Positions 29,900-39,221 are shown, numbered from the stretch's first letter. The stretch: 64,000 nt of DNA from Vannielia litorea (GCF_900142295.1 NZ_FSRL01000001.1:3410001-3474000); one strand, 5' to 3'. A program made the numbers and translations. The notes: a model not told the origin generated them from the letters alone.

Positions 29900-30400
29900 A
29901 TGCTGCGGATGATTTCCTTGATTGCCGTGATGGCACTTGGCCTTTCGGCCTGTTCGCCCGCGGTGACCACCGGCGTGGACGGTGGCGTGCGCGTCTACAA
30001 CATCAGTGCCCGCGATGCGAACGAGATCCCCTATCGCGTGCTCGACAACGTGAACCAGCTGCGGGCCGCGCGGGGCGTGGGCCAGCTTGCGCTCAGCTCG
30101 GAGCTGAACGCCGCTGCCGCGACCCACGCGCGCGACATGTCGGTGCAGAACCGGCCCTGGCACTTTGGCTCCGACGGCTCCAGCCCGCTCGATCGCGTGC
30201 GGCGCACCGGCTACGCGGGCCAGTTCCTGGGCGAGAACATCAGCGAGACCTTCGAGTCGGAGCTCGAGACGGTTGCCGCCTGGATGGAGCAGCCCGACAC
30301 GCGCGACGTGATCCTGGCCCCCGGCGCGCGGAACCTGGGCTTTGCCTGGTTTCAGGAGCCGAATGGCAAGATCTGGTGGACGTTGATCACCGGCAGCTGA
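29900..30400 (+). CDS. CAP-domain (SCP/PR1-like) lipoprotein
   Basis: The 166-residue protein has a lipoprotein signal (MISLIAVMALGLSACS, Cys18). A short CAP domain follows: VLDNVNQLRAARGVGQL, LNAAAATHARDMS, GENISETF and the late NLGFAWFQEPNGKIWWTLI. Bacterial CAP proteins have few assigned functions; some act at the envelope. ATG 29900 fits the signal. It is flanked on both sides by minus-strand L,D-transpeptidase genes and ends in a strong terminator. Confidence 0.85.
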   Translation: MLRMISLIAVMALGLSACSPAVTTGVDGGVRVYNISARDANEIPYRVLDNVNQLRAARGVGQLALSSELNAAAATHARDMSVQNRPWHFGSDGSSPLDRVRRTGYAGQFLGENISETFESELETVAAWMEQPDTRDVILAPGARNLGFAWFQEPNGKIWWTLITGS

Positions 30401-30422
30401 CAGCGGCAGGACAGGACATGCA

Positions 30423-30453
30423 CGCCCGGCCCTCGCGCCGGGCGTTTGCGTTT
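30423..30453 (+). terminator. Rho-independent terminator of the CAP-domain gene
   Basis: An 8-bp perfect stem (CGCCCGGC / GCCGGGCG, 6-base loop) is followed by TTTGCGTTT, 22 bp after the stop. Confidence 0.85.
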
Positions 30454-30463
30454 GGGGCCGGCC

Positions 30464-30967
30464 TCAGGGGTGAATGTCGATCACCGTGCCGTCGCGGACC
30501 ATGGCATAGATGTTCTCCATCTCGCGGTTCTTCACCCAGATGCAGCCCGCCGTCCAATCGCTGCCCTTCCTGTCGCGTTTGCTTTCGCGGGCGCCGTGGA
30601 TGAAGATGTCGCCGCCCGGCTTTTTGCCCTGCGACTTGGCAAACGCGCGGTCGGCCTCGTTGGGGTAGGAAATCCCAAGCGACAAGTGGAAGCTGGAGTT
30701 CGGGTTGCGCCGGTCGATGAAGTAACGGCCCTCCGGGGTCTTGCCGTCGCCCTCGAACTGCTTGTGCCCGCGCGGCGCGAAGCCGAGGCCGATCTTGTAT
30801 TCGCGCAGCACTTCCTGATGATGCAGCAGATACATGCGCCGCCGGTCCTTGTAGACGACGATGCGGGTGACCTCCGGTCCGTTGTAACTCTTGAATTTGC
30901 TCGAACAGCCCGAGAGGGCCAATGCCGTAGCGCCGAAGAGCGCGGCGCGCCGTGTCAGCTTGATCAC
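30464..30967 (-). CDS. L,D-transpeptidase (YkuD family) lipoprotein
   Basis: The 167-residue protein starts at GTG 30967 with GGAGAA six bases upstream. It has a lipobox (LALSGCSS, Cys21) and a YkuD domain with YKIGLGFAPRGHKQFEGD, the catalytic H124 (IFIHGARE) and C142 (DWTAGCIWV). It should cross-link peptidoglycan or tether the envelope from the outer membrane side. An upstream in-frame ATG at 31030 is less likely because the signal would then be preceded by a 21-residue basic stretch. Confidence 0.87.
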   Translation of the reverse strand: MIKLTRRAALFGATALALSGCSSKFKSYNGPEVTRIVVYKDRRRMYLLHHQEVLREYKIGLGFAPRGHKQFEGDGKTPEGRYFIDRRNPNSSFHLSLGISYPNEADRAFAKSQGKKPGGDIFIHGARESKRDRKGSDWTAGCIWVKNREMENIYAMVRDGTVIDIHP

Positions 30968-31055
30968 CGTGAGTTCTCCAGCAAGTTGCCTGTGTCTTGT
31001 TTTGCGCCGCACTATAAGGATTCTGGCCAATCAGGAAAGGCGGCGCAGCCGCTGC

Positions 31056-32264
31056 TCACGCCCGCGTGAACTGCGCGGCCAACTCCACATGGGCCGACCA
31101 GCGGAACTGATCGACGGGCTGCACCCAGTCGAGCGCATAGCCGGCCTCGACAAGGATGCGGGCGTCGCGGGCAAAGCTGACCGGGTTGCAGGAGACGGCG
31201 GCGATGCGGGGCACGGTGGTGGCGGCAAGTTCGCGGTGCTGCGCCTCGGCTCCCGCCCGGGGCGGGTCGATGACCACGGCGGAATAGCGGGCAAGCTCAT
31301 CGGGCAGCAGGGGTTGGCGAAAGAGGTCGCGGGTCCGGGCGGTGGTCCGGCGCAGCGTGCCGCCGGTGGAGCGCCAGCCGGCATCGAGCGCGGCGGTCAG
31401 TGCCGCGTCGCCCTCGAAGGCCTCCACCTCGGCGCGCGCCGCGAGCGGCAGGGAGAAGGTACCGCAGCCGGCGAAGAGGTCGGCAATCAGGCTCTGATCC
31501 GGCCCGAGAGCCTCTTGGATGGCGGCCAGCAGGGTTGCCTCGCCATGCGCCGTGGCCTGAAGGAAGGCACCAGGCGGCGGCACCACGCGGGCGGGTCCGA
31601 AGCGCTGGACGGGCGGCTCGCGGGTGGCAATGGGCTCGTCGCCATAGGTGAGCCTTGCAAGACCCTGCTGGCCGGCGAGCTGCGCCAGCTCGGCCAGCAG
31701 CGCACGGGCGGCGGGGCGACCGTTGGTGATGCGCAGGTCGAGGCCGGACTCCGAAACGGTGACGGCAAGATCCACGCCGCTGGTGCGGGTGGCGGTGGCG
31801 CGGGTCAGGGCCTGGAGCGCGGGCAGGGCCGCGAGAATCGCCGGGTGGAGCACCTGACAATCGGGCACCTCGATCAGCAGGTCGGAGGCGCGGGCCATGA
31901 AGCCGACCATCGCGCCCTTCTTGCTGCGCCGCCCGTGCAGTGTGGCGCGGCGGCGGGAGGCCGGGGGAGAGGTGAGGGTGGGGCGGATCTCTGTGGAGAG
32001 GCCCTGGGCGGCGAGACCCTGAGCGATGACAGAGCTCTTCCACCCGGCCACGAAGGCATCGGAGGCGTGCTGCATGGCGCAGGCGCCGCAGGCCTTGTAG
32101 TGGCGGCAGGGTGGCGAGACACGATGTTCCGAGGGGGTGCCGATTTGAACCTTTTCGGCGAAAACAGAGACTTTTTCACCCGGCAGCACGCGCGGAATGG
32201 GCGGCACGCCCTCGGCCACGCCCTCGCCACGCACGTTCAGCCGTTCGATCACAACCTCTGTCAT
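31056..32264 (-). CDS. 23S rRNA (uracil-5-)-methyltransferase, RumA/TrmA family
   Basis: The 402-residue protein has an N-terminal TRAM-like region, iron-sulfur ligands C53, C59 and C62 (PPCRHYKACGAC) with a probable fourth Cys in VPDCQVL, the SAM motif IADLFAGCGTFSLPLA and the catalytic Cys359 in SCNPVSF. It methylates uracil-5 in 23S rRNA. Whether the target is U747, U1939 or both cannot be decided. It lies 10 bp after the ABC exporter gene, so the two may be cotranscribed. Confidence 0.9.
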   Translation of the reverse strand: MTEVVIERLNVRGEGVAEGVPPIPRVLPGEKVSVFAEKVQIGTPSEHRVSPPCRHYKACGACAMQHASDAFVAGWKSSVIAQGLAAQGLSTEIRPTLTSPPASRRRATLHGRRSKKGAMVGFMARASDLLIEVPDCQVLHPAILAALPALQALTRATATRTSGVDLAVTVSESGLDLRITNGRPAARALLAELAQLAGQQGLARLTYGDEPIATREPPVQRFGPARVVPPPGAFLQATAHGEATLLAAIQEALGPDQSLIADLFAGCGTFSLPLAARAEVEAFEGDAALTAALDAGWRSTGGTLRRTTARTRDLFRQPLLPDELARYSAVVIDPPRAGAEAQHRELAATTVPRIAAVSCNPVSFARDARILVEAGYALDWVQPVDQFRWSAHVELAAQFTRA

Positions 32265-32274
32265 GCCAGAGCCG

Positions 32275-34122
32275 TTACTCGGCAGCCTCGGTCAGGTCAA
32301 GGAAGCCGCCCGACTGGCGGTGCCAGAAGCCCGCGTACCGCCCGCCCAGCGCCACCAGCTCCTCGTGGGTGCCCTCCTCGACGATGCGGCCGTCGTCGAG
32401 CACGACGATCCTGTCCATCCGGGCGATGGTGGAGAGGCGGTGGGCGATGGCGAGCACGGTCTTGCCCTCCATCACCTCGTCGAGCGCCCCCTGGATCTGG
32501 GCCTCGACCTCGGAATCCAGCGCCGAGGTAGCCTCGTCGAGCACAAGGATGGGGGCGTTCTTGAGGATGGCGCGGGCCAGCGCCACGCGCTGACGCTGCC
32601 CGCCGGAGAGGCGCACGCCGCGCTCGCCCAGGTGGGCATCATAGCCGGTGCGGTTGTTGAAATCCTCGAGCCCGGTCACGAACTCATGCGCCTCGGCACG
32701 GCGGGCGGCCTCTTCCATCGCGTCGTCGGGCGCGTCGGGCAGGCCATACTTGAGGTTGTCACGGGCGGAGCGGTTGAACATGGCCGTATCTTGCGTGACC
32801 ATCGAGATGGCACGGCGGAGGCTCTCCTGAGTGACCTTGGAGATATCCTGACCGTCGATCAGGATTTGCCCCTTTTCGGTGTCGTAGAGACGCAACAGCA
32901 GCGAAACCAGCGTGCTCTTGCCCGCGCCGGAGGCCCCGACGATGCCGAGCCGCTCGCCGGGCGCGATGCGGAGCGAGACACCCTGAACCCCGTCGCGCGC
33001 GCGGCCGTAGGTGAACTCGACGTCGCGGAACTCGATGGCGCCCTCGGGCACTTCGAGGGCGCGCGCATCGGGCGCGTCCGTCACAGAATGGCGCGGGGTC
33101 AGCGTGCGCATGCCGTCTTCGATCTCGCCTATGCTGGCGTAGATGCCAAGCAGCGTGTGGCTGACCCAGCCGGTCATCTGGGCGATGCGGATGGCGATGG
33201 TGCCGGCGGCAGCGATGTCGCCCGCCGTGGCGCTGCCCGATTGCCAGAGCAGAAGGGTGCCGCCGATGAGCATGGCGGGCAGGAGCCCGGCGAGCAGCAT
33301 GAGCGCGCCGCGAAAACCGGCGGCCAGGGTGCCGACATGGATCACCGCGTCGCGGAACTTGCTCATCGCGCCCAGCGCGGCGCGGTCCTCGTGGGCGTCG
33401 TGAGCGAAGAGCTTGACCGTCTTGATGTTGGTGATCGTGTCGACGACCTGGCCGGTGACCATGGCTCGCGTGGAGGCGCGCACCTTGGAGCGCACGCGGA
33501 TGCGCGGCATGTACCAGGCAATCAGCCAGAAATAGGCCACCAGCCAGAGGGCGAGGGTGAGCGCGATGCGCCAGTCGATGCCGATGAGCAGCAGCACGGC
33601 ACCGACGAGCGAGGCCAGGGCGAAACAGACGGTATTGGCCATCTCCGAGATCACATCGGTGATGGCACGGGCGGTCTGCATCTGCTTTTGCGCGATGCGG
33701 CCGGCGAAGTCGTTGTCGAAGAACTGCACCGCCTGGCCCATCGTCCAGCGGTGCAGGCGCGAGAGCACCAGCGGCATGACGTTGGGCTGGATGACCAGGG
33801 TATTGGCGGCGGCGGAGGCCAGAAAGCAGGCCGGGCGGAGGATGATGAAGAAGGCCAGCGTGCCGAGGATCAGCCACAGATGGGTGGTGAAGAAGGCGTC
33901 GGGCCCGGCGGCGAGGGCGGCGTCGATGATCGCGCCGAGGAGCAGGGCGGTGACGACCTCGAGGGTGCCGGTGATGGTAAAGAGCAGGCCGGAGGCGATG
34001 AGCGGGGTCTCGGCACCGCGCACCGACCAGCGCATGAAGGGCATCAGGCGATCGGGCGGCGCGCCTTCGGCGGGGCGGAAGGCGTCGATCAGGTCGGGGA
34101 TTCGGCGGGCGAGGCGTTGCAT
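32275..34122 (-). CDS. ABC exporter, fused membrane and ATPase domains (MsbA-like)
   Basis: The 615-residue half-transporter has six membrane helices in roughly residues 30-320 and an ATPase domain with Walker A GASGAGKST, signature LSGGQRQRVALARA and Walker B LVLDEATSALDS. It would homodimerise in the inner membrane. Substrate is unknown; lipids and drugs are both possible for this group. It heads a minus-strand pair with the rRNA methyltransferase. Confidence 0.92.
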   Translation of the reverse strand: MQRLARRIPDLIDAFRPAEGAPPDRLMPFMRWSVRGAETPLIASGLLFTITGTLEVVTALLLGAIIDAALAAGPDAFFTTHLWLILGTLAFFIILRPACFLASAAANTLVIQPNVMPLVLSRLHRWTMGQAVQFFDNDFAGRIAQKQMQTARAITDVISEMANTVCFALASLVGAVLLLIGIDWRIALTLALWLVAYFWLIAWYMPRIRVRSKVRASTRAMVTGQVVDTITNIKTVKLFAHDAHEDRAALGAMSKFRDAVIHVGTLAAGFRGALMLLAGLLPAMLIGGTLLLWQSGSATAGDIAAAGTIAIRIAQMTGWVSHTLLGIYASIGEIEDGMRTLTPRHSVTDAPDARALEVPEGAIEFRDVEFTYGRARDGVQGVSLRIAPGERLGIVGASGAGKSTLVSLLLRLYDTEKGQILIDGQDISKVTQESLRRAISMVTQDTAMFNRSARDNLKYGLPDAPDDAMEEAARRAEAHEFVTGLEDFNNRTGYDAHLGERGVRLSGGQRQRVALARAILKNAPILVLDEATSALDSEVEAQIQGALDEVMEGKTVLAIAHRLSTIARMDRIVVLDDGRIVEEGTHEELVALGGRYAGFWHRQSGGFLDLTEAAE

Positions 34123-34174
34123 GGCGGTCCTTGAGCGTCCGCTGGCAACTTAGCTCGGCCAGCGGCGAAGGAAA

Positions 34175-35311
34175 CTAGCCGTTGAGCAACTCTTCGCGGG
34201 TGAGGCTCAGGCCGGAGGCGATCCAGCGAGACTGGAGCGTATCGAGCCGGGCACCCAGCGCGGCGCCGGTGAACTCGGGCATCAGGTCTTGCGCCGTGAC
34301 GGGGAACTGGCGGGAGGCTCCGGCGCGGGCCTCTTCGGGTGCGTCTTGCGGTGGAACAGTCTCTGTTTGGGCGGCTCGCAGCAGGGTGGCGGCGAGCCCG
34401 TCATCGGCGCCAAGGCGATATCCGAGGATCAGCGGCGGCTCGCCGGAAGCAGCGGCGGTGAGCAGGGTCTCGATGCGCTTTGCCTCGTTCCGCGAGAGGC
34501 GCAGCCGGTCGCGGGTGCCGCCCAGAGCGGCCAGACGTGCCGGAGCATCGGGGCGCGGATCGACATGCAGGAAGCGGGCTAGGGTGGGGGCATCGGCGCC
34601 GGGGAGGACATGATGCAGCACGCCCGAGGCGGCCATGGCGGCGACGGCGGGGGCAGGGTCGGGCGCGGCGAGGAGCTTGAGCAGCTCTGCCGTGATGCGC
34701 TCGGCGGAGACACGGGCGAGGCCATCGACCCCGGCGGCGCAGGCGGCGAGGCCTTCGGCGTCGATCCCGTGGGCGGGGTCGGCATACCAGGCGGTGAAGC
34801 GGAAGAACCGGAGGATGCGGAGGTAATCCTCGGCGATCCTCTCGCCGGGTTCGCCAATGAAACGGAGGCGTCGGGCCTCGAGATCCGGCAGGCCGTTCAG
34901 CGGATCCACCAGGGCACCGCGCGCGTCGCAGTAGAGCGCGTTCATGGTGAAGTCGCGGCGGGCGGCATCCTCGGCCACATCGTTGGCAAAGGCGACGGTG
35001 GCGCGGCGGCCGTCGGTGGACACATCGTGCCGAAAGGTCGTGACCTCGATCGGCTCGTCGCCATCCAGCACGGTGACGGTGCCGTGGTCGATGCCTGTGG
35101 GGATCACGCGGAAACCGGCGCTCTTGGCAATGTCAGAGACGATTTCAGGGCGCGCGTCGGTGGCGAGGTCGAGATCGGCGACCGGCGCGCCAAGCAGGGT
35201 GTTGCGCACGCAGCCGCCGACGAAGAGGGCGGAATGGCCCGCCGACTCGAGCGCCGCACAAAGCCGCTGGGGGCCGGGGGCGGAGAGCCAGGGGGCGGCG
35301 ATGCGGGTCAT
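34175..35311 (-). CDS. cca: CCA tRNA nucleotidyltransferase/poly(A) polymerase family
   Basis: The 378-residue protein has the class II nucleotidyltransferase head (LFVGGCVRNTLLG, ADLDLATDARPE), RRDFTMNALYCDARG and the RNA-binding FRFTAWY region. It adds or repairs the tRNA 3' CCA end. Poly(A) polymerase activity cannot be excluded. Its start overlaps the Nudix gene stop by four bases (ATGA), so hslO, the Nudix gene and cca form one operon. Confidence 0.93.
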   Translation of the reverse strand: MTRIAAPWLSAPGPQRLCAALESAGHSALFVGGCVRNTLLGAPVADLDLATDARPEIVSDIAKSAGFRVIPTGIDHGTVTVLDGDEPIEVTTFRHDVSTDGRRATVAFANDVAEDAARRDFTMNALYCDARGALVDPLNGLPDLEARRLRFIGEPGERIAEDYLRILRFFRFTAWYADPAHGIDAEGLAACAAGVDGLARVSAERITAELLKLLAAPDPAPAVAAMAASGVLHHVLPGADAPTLARFLHVDPRPDAPARLAALGGTRDRLRLSRNEAKRIETLLTAAASGEPPLILGYRLGADDGLAATLLRAAQTETVPPQDAPEEARAGASRQFPVTAQDLMPEFTGAALGARLDTLQSRWIASGLSLTREELLNG

Positions 35312-35907
35312 GCGGGCATCCGGTCGGCCAGGGCGCGGAGCATCCGGGCCGTGGCACCCCAGATGTAATAGGGACCCCAGGGCACGGTGAAATAGCGCCG
35401 GTCGTAGCCCTGCCAGTAGCGGCTCTGCACGATGTATCGGGCCGGGTCGAGCACATGGGCGAGGGGAACGGTGAAGACCTCCTCGACCTCGCCAGCCTCG
35501 GGCACCGGGGTGAAATCACCGTCGATCAGGGCGACGACGGGCGTGGCGGAGAAACCGGTGACTGTTTCATGCGGCGGCAGGGTGCCCAGAACACGGGGGC
35601 GGGTCCGGGGCAGGCCGATTTCTTCCTCGGCCTCCCGAAGCGCAGCGGCCACGGCATCGGCATCGCCCGGATCGACCTTGCCGCCCGGAAAGGCGATCTG
35701 GCCCGGGTGGTGCTTGAGCCGGGAGCTGCGCTTGGTGAGGATCAGCCGGGGCTCGGGGCCGGTCATCCAGACTGGCACCAGCACCCCGGCCTCGCGGGTC
35801 TTGACCCGGACCGAAGGGTGGCTCGGGTTGAGGTCGTAGTCCGAGGACGGGCGGCCGGGCGCGGCGATGGCCGCGAGGAGCCGCGCCTCGATGTCAGTCA
35901 TCGCCAT
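35308..35907 (-). CDS. CoA pyrophosphatase-type Nudix hydrolase (NudL-like)
   Basis: The protein has 199 residues (197 if ATG 35901 is used). It carries the CoA-specific upstream motif (LTKRSSRLKHHPGQIAFPGG) merged with the Nudix box (GGKVDPGDADAVAAALREAE then EEIGL). The family hydrolyses CoA or acyl-CoA. Both possible starts lie within the hslO end and each has a purine-rich sequence at workable spacing. It overlaps hslO upstream and cca downstream. Confidence 0.9.
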   Translation of the reverse strand: MAMTDIEARLLAAIAAPGRPSSDYDLNPSHPSVRVKTREAGVLVPVWMTGPEPRLILTKRSSRLKHHPGQIAFPGGKVDPGDADAVAAALREAEEEIGLPRTRPRVLGTLPPHETVTGFSATPVVALIDGDFTPVPEAGEVEEVFTVPLAHVLDPARYIVQSRYWQGYDRRYFTVPWGPYYIWGATARMLRALADRMPA

Positions 35908-36883
35908 CCTTTGCCTCGAACCCCAGTGTTGCCGGGTCGAGATCGTAATGCGCGCCGCAGAACTGGCAATCGGCGGTGACCCGGCCCTCCTCGGTGGTCA
36001 TGGTGGCGATTTCCCTCGCCGAGTAGATCGAGAGCGACGCACGCACGCGATCCTCGGAGCAGGTGCAGCCGAACTTGATCGACTGCGGATCGAACACGCG
36101 GGGGCCTTCCTCGTGGAAGAGCCGCACCAGCAGGTCGGTCGGCTGCACGGTGGGGCCGACCAGCTCCAGCTCCTCGACTGTGTCGAGCAGGATGTTGGCA
36201 CGGTTCCAGTCTTCCTCGTCATCGCCGTCGAGCATGTCGGAAGGCTGGAGCAGGCGCGGGGCCTCGCCATCTGCGGGCTTCAGAAGCGGCGAGACCTCGG
36301 GCATGAGCTGAAGCATCATGCCGCCCGCGCGCCAGGCGCCAGCGGTGCCATCGGCATCGAGCGAGCGGCCGTAACGCAGGTGGAAGCGCGTCGGAAGCTG
36401 CTCGGATTGGGCAAAATAGGTTTCTGCGCAGGCTGAAAGGGAGCCGCCGTCGATGGGCGTGATGCCCTGGTACGGCGTGGTGCCCTCGCCTTGGTCGATC
36501 AGGATGGCGAAGTAGCCCGACCCGATCAGCTCGAACGGCTTGCCCTCGAGCGGACGATCGCGATCGAAGCTGGCGTAGGCCCGGATCCGGGCAGGGCCGC
36601 CCTCCTCTTCGGGGGCGTAGTAGTCGGTTGCGATGAGGCGGGCGGGGCCGTCGCCGCGAACTTGCAGCGACAGTTTCCAGCGGAGCTTGACGGTATGGCC
36701 GATCATCGCGGTCAGCAGGGCCATTTCGGCCACCAGCTGCTCGATGGGGTCGGGGTAGTCGTGCTGGGCGAGGATCTCATCCAGGACGCCGTCAAGCCGG
36801 GCGACCCGACCGCGGACATCCGAACGGTCGAGTTGGAAGGGCAGAACGGTGTCGTCCCAGGCGATCTGTGCACCGAGGGTCAT
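35894..36883 (-). CDS. hslO: redox-regulated chaperone Hsp33
   Basis: The 329-residue protein has the Hsp33 fold segments and the C-terminal redox zinc centre (CTCSEDR about 40 residues before CQFCGAHY). Oxidation of these four Cys releases zinc and activates the holdase. ATG 36883 (MTLGAQIAWDD) follows AAGGAAAG. It is the first gene of the hslO-Nudix-cca operon and diverges from another Nudix gene at 36961. Confidence 0.95.
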   Translation of the reverse strand: MTLGAQIAWDDTVLPFQLDRSDVRGRVARLDGVLDEILAQHDYPDPIEQLVAEMALLTAMIGHTVKLRWKLSLQVRGDGPARLIATDYYAPEEEGGPARIRAYASFDRDRPLEGKPFELIGSGYFAILIDQGEGTTPYQGITPIDGGSLSACAETYFAQSEQLPTRFHLRYGRSLDADGTAGAWRAGGMMLQLMPEVSPLLKPADGEAPRLLQPSDMLDGDDEEDWNRANILLDTVEELELVGPTVQPTDLLVRLFHEEGPRVFDPQSIKFGCTCSEDRVRASLSIYSAREIATMTTEEGRVTADCQFCGAHYDLDPATLGFEAKDGDD

Positions 36884-36960
36884 GGGCTTTCCTTGACGAT
36901 GGAGGCTTGGCATGTCGGTGCCATATAAGGGCGGGAGCTGGCAAGGCAAAGGGGCAGACG

Positions 36961-37407
36961 GTGATCAGGCGATTCGGCGAACCGGTGGAGTCGGGGCGGC
37001 GCTACGTGCGGCGGCCCGGAATTTATGCGCTGTTGGTGCAGGGCGACGCGGTGCTGCTGACGTTTCAGGAGGAGCCGAAGCCGGAGTTCCAGCTGCCGGG
37101 CGGCGGAATCGACCCGGGCGAGCAGCCGATGGCCGCGCTGCACCGGGAGGTGCTGGAAGAGACCGGGTGGCGCATTGCGCCGCTGCGGCGACTCGGGGCC
37201 TTCAGGCGGTTTACCTACATGCCGGAATACGACCTTTGGGCCGAAAAGCTGTGCACCGTCGTGCTGGCCCGGCCGGTGCGACGCCTCGGGCCGCCAAGCG
37301 AGCCGGGACATTCGGCGGTGTGGCTGGGGGCCGAGGAGGCGCCGGGCCTGCTTGGCAACCAGGGTGACCGGCATTTTGCCGCACGGCACCTGTTGGGCGC
37401 CACCTAA
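36961..37407 (+). CDS. Nudix hydrolase of unknown substrate
   Basis: The 148-residue protein starts at GTG 36961 with AAGGGG upstream. The Nudix box is GGGIDPGEQPMAALHREVLE followed by ETGW. The preceding YVRRPGIYALLVQGDAVLLT resembles generic NUDIX domain proteins. No side motif identifies a substrate. Its last four bases overlap the convergent response-regulator gene. Confidence 0.85.
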   Translation: MIRRFGEPVESGRRYVRRPGIYALLVQGDAVLLTFQEEPKPEFQLPGGGIDPGEQPMAALHREVLEETGWRIAPLRRLGAFRRFTYMPEYDLWAEKLCTVVLARPVRRLGPPSEPGHSAVWLGAEEAPGLLGNQGDRHFAARHLLGAT

Positions 37408-38726
37408 CTCATCGCCTTGGGGCCATCGAACTCGAAAAGCACGGCTGACACATCGTCGGCGAAGTCGGACGCGCCGGTGAACTCGGCCAGATCCCATGTG
37501 AGCGCCTCGAGAAGGCCGGGGCCGCGCGCCTCTGCGTTGCGGCGCAGGAGAGCGGCCAGGCCATCCTCGCCCAGCATGTCGCCCGTGCTGTCCATCGCCT
37601 CGGTCAGGCCATCGGACATGATGAAGAGCCGGTCTCCGGGGCGGAGCTGGCCGGTGACCTGCTCGAAACGGGCCTCCTCGACGAGGCCGATGGGCATGCC
37701 GCCCTCGCCGATCTGCTCGATTGCGCCGGAGGCTCGCAGGACCATGGGGTGCGGATGGCCTGCCTGCACCAGCGCGAAGGCCCCGGTGGTGAGGTCGAGA
37801 TCAGCGTAGGCGAGGGTGAAGTAATGCTCGGTGTCGAGCTCGGTGAAGGCGACGCGATTCAACGTGGCGGCCAGCTCTGCGGGAGGAATCGCATCGTAGA
37901 GGCCGAAATCATCCTCGGTCATGGCGAGGTTCTGGTCGGGCGAGGTGGGGGAGAGAAAGCCGGCGAGGCGGGCCGTCATCAGGGCCGACGAGACGCCGTG
38001 ACCGGATACGTCTATGGCAAAGAGACCGACACGGTCGGCATTGATGGAGAAGAAGCCCACCAGGTCGCCGCCGACGTGGCCGGAGGGGCGCAGGAGCAGA
38101 GAGACCTGCGAGGCGCCGAAACTGCGGTGGCGCTCCTTGATGAGCGATTGCTGGAGCTTGCGGGCGCCCTGCAGGTCACGGTCGAGCGAATCGTAGAGCG
38201 CCGAGATCTGGCCGAGGGTCTCGGTGACAAGGCGGTTCTTTTCGACCAGTTCGGCGTGGATGCCGAGGATTCGCTCGCCCGCCGCGAGCCGGGCGCGCAG
38301 CTCGTCGGGCGAGATCGGCTTGGCCAGGTAGTCATCGGCCCCGGCATCGAGCCCGGCGGCGATTTCCTTGGTGCTGGTCTTGGAGGTGAGCAGGATGAAG
38401 TAGCCATAGCTCTCGCGCGGGATGGCGCGGAACAGCTGGCAGAACTCGATCCCGTTCATGCCGGGCATCATCCAGTCGGACAACACGACATCGGGCGGAT
38501 CGGTCACGCAGATGTCGAGCGCCTCGCGGGCGCCCTCGGCCTCCTGCACGGCATAGCCCCACCGGGTGAGCAGGGTGGAAAGGATGCGCCGCTGCATCCG
38601 GCTGTCATCGACAACCAGGACGCGCCGCTGCGACGCGAACGCAAGATGCGCCGGGGGCGCGGGCTGGACAGTGCCGGAGTGCAAGGGTGTGTCGGCTCTT
38701 TGTCTGTTGCCGTGCCGGTGTGCCAT
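37404..38726 (-). CDS. response regulator with PP2C-type serine phosphatase output (RsbU/RssB-like)
   Basis: The 440-residue protein has a receiver domain at about residues 35-150 (acidic pair D40/D41, phospho-acceptor D84 in VLSDWMMPGMNG, K136), a coiled linker and a PP2C/SpoIIE phosphatase domain (GGDLVGFF, AIDVSGHGVSSALM, LFIMSDGLTEA, ASDFADDVSAVLFEF). Such proteins dephosphorylate anti-sigma antagonists or similar partners when phosphorylated. No partner STAS or HPK protein lies nearby. A single-domain Hpt gene diverges from it 105 bp away and is the obvious candidate phosphodonor. Confidence 0.88.
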   Translation of the reverse strand: MAHRHGNRQRADTPLHSGTVQPAPPAHLAFASQRRVLVVDDSRMQRRILSTLLTRWGYAVQEAEGAREALDICVTDPPDVVLSDWMMPGMNGIEFCQLFRAIPRESYGYFILLTSKTSTKEIAAGLDAGADDYLAKPISPDELRARLAAGERILGIHAELVEKNRLVTETLGQISALYDSLDRDLQGARKLQQSLIKERHRSFGASQVSLLLRPSGHVGGDLVGFFSINADRVGLFAIDVSGHGVSSALMTARLAGFLSPTSPDQNLAMTEDDFGLYDAIPPAELAATLNRVAFTELDTEHYFTLAYADLDLTTGAFALVQAGHPHPMVLRASGAIEQIGEGGMPIGLVEEARFEQVTGQLRPGDRLFIMSDGLTEAMDSTGDMLGEDGLAALLRRNAEARGPGLLEALTWDLAEFTGASDFADDVSAVLFEFDGPKAMS

Positions 38727-38831
38727 TCAGCCGTTAAGGTTGAATGAATTCCCGCGGTCACGCGCCGGGTAATCGTTCTTAAACCGGGGGGTACTAACCT
38801 TGCCCGGCGGGGCAGCACCGAGGATCGGGTG

Positions 38832-39149
38832 ATGATTGACTGGGATCGTGTGACGAGATTGCGTGACGACGTGGGTGAAGATGCCTTTGCCGAGGTGAAG
38901 GACATGTTCGTCGTCGAGACAGAAAGGGTGCTGAGCCAGTTCGCGGCGGGTGGCTCCGGCCAGTGGGAGGAGGACTTTCACTCTCTCAAGAGTTCGGCGC
39001 TGAACATGGGGTTTGAAGAGGTTGCACGCCTGTGCCAGGACGCGGAGTTGCGCGCCCGCACCGGCGCAGCCGGGCCGGCGGATGCTGCCGCCGTCACCGC
39101 CAGCTTCAAAGCCTCGATGGCCGCCTTCGAACAGGGGCTTGCGCCCTGA
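38832..39149 (+). CDS. single-domain histidine phosphotransfer (Hpt) protein
   Basis: The 105-residue, mostly helical protein has the Hpt signature EDFHSLKSSALNMGF with phospho-acceptor His50. It may also start at GTG 38829, one codon earlier; AGGA sits at good spacing. It lacks any kinase domain. It faces the receiver-PP2C gene from a shared 105-bp intergenic region. argG follows 72 bp downstream. Confidence 0.87.
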   Translation: MIDWDRVTRLRDDVGEDAFAEVKDMFVVETERVLSQFAAGGSGQWEEDFHSLKSSALNMGFEEVARLCQDAELRARTGAAGPADAAAVTASFKASMAAFEQGLAP

Positions 39150-39221
39150 GAGGGCCTTGGATTCGGCGAGAAATGCGCATAGACCGCCGCCTTGAACCCA
39201 AGACGACGGAGCGCCCGGCAC

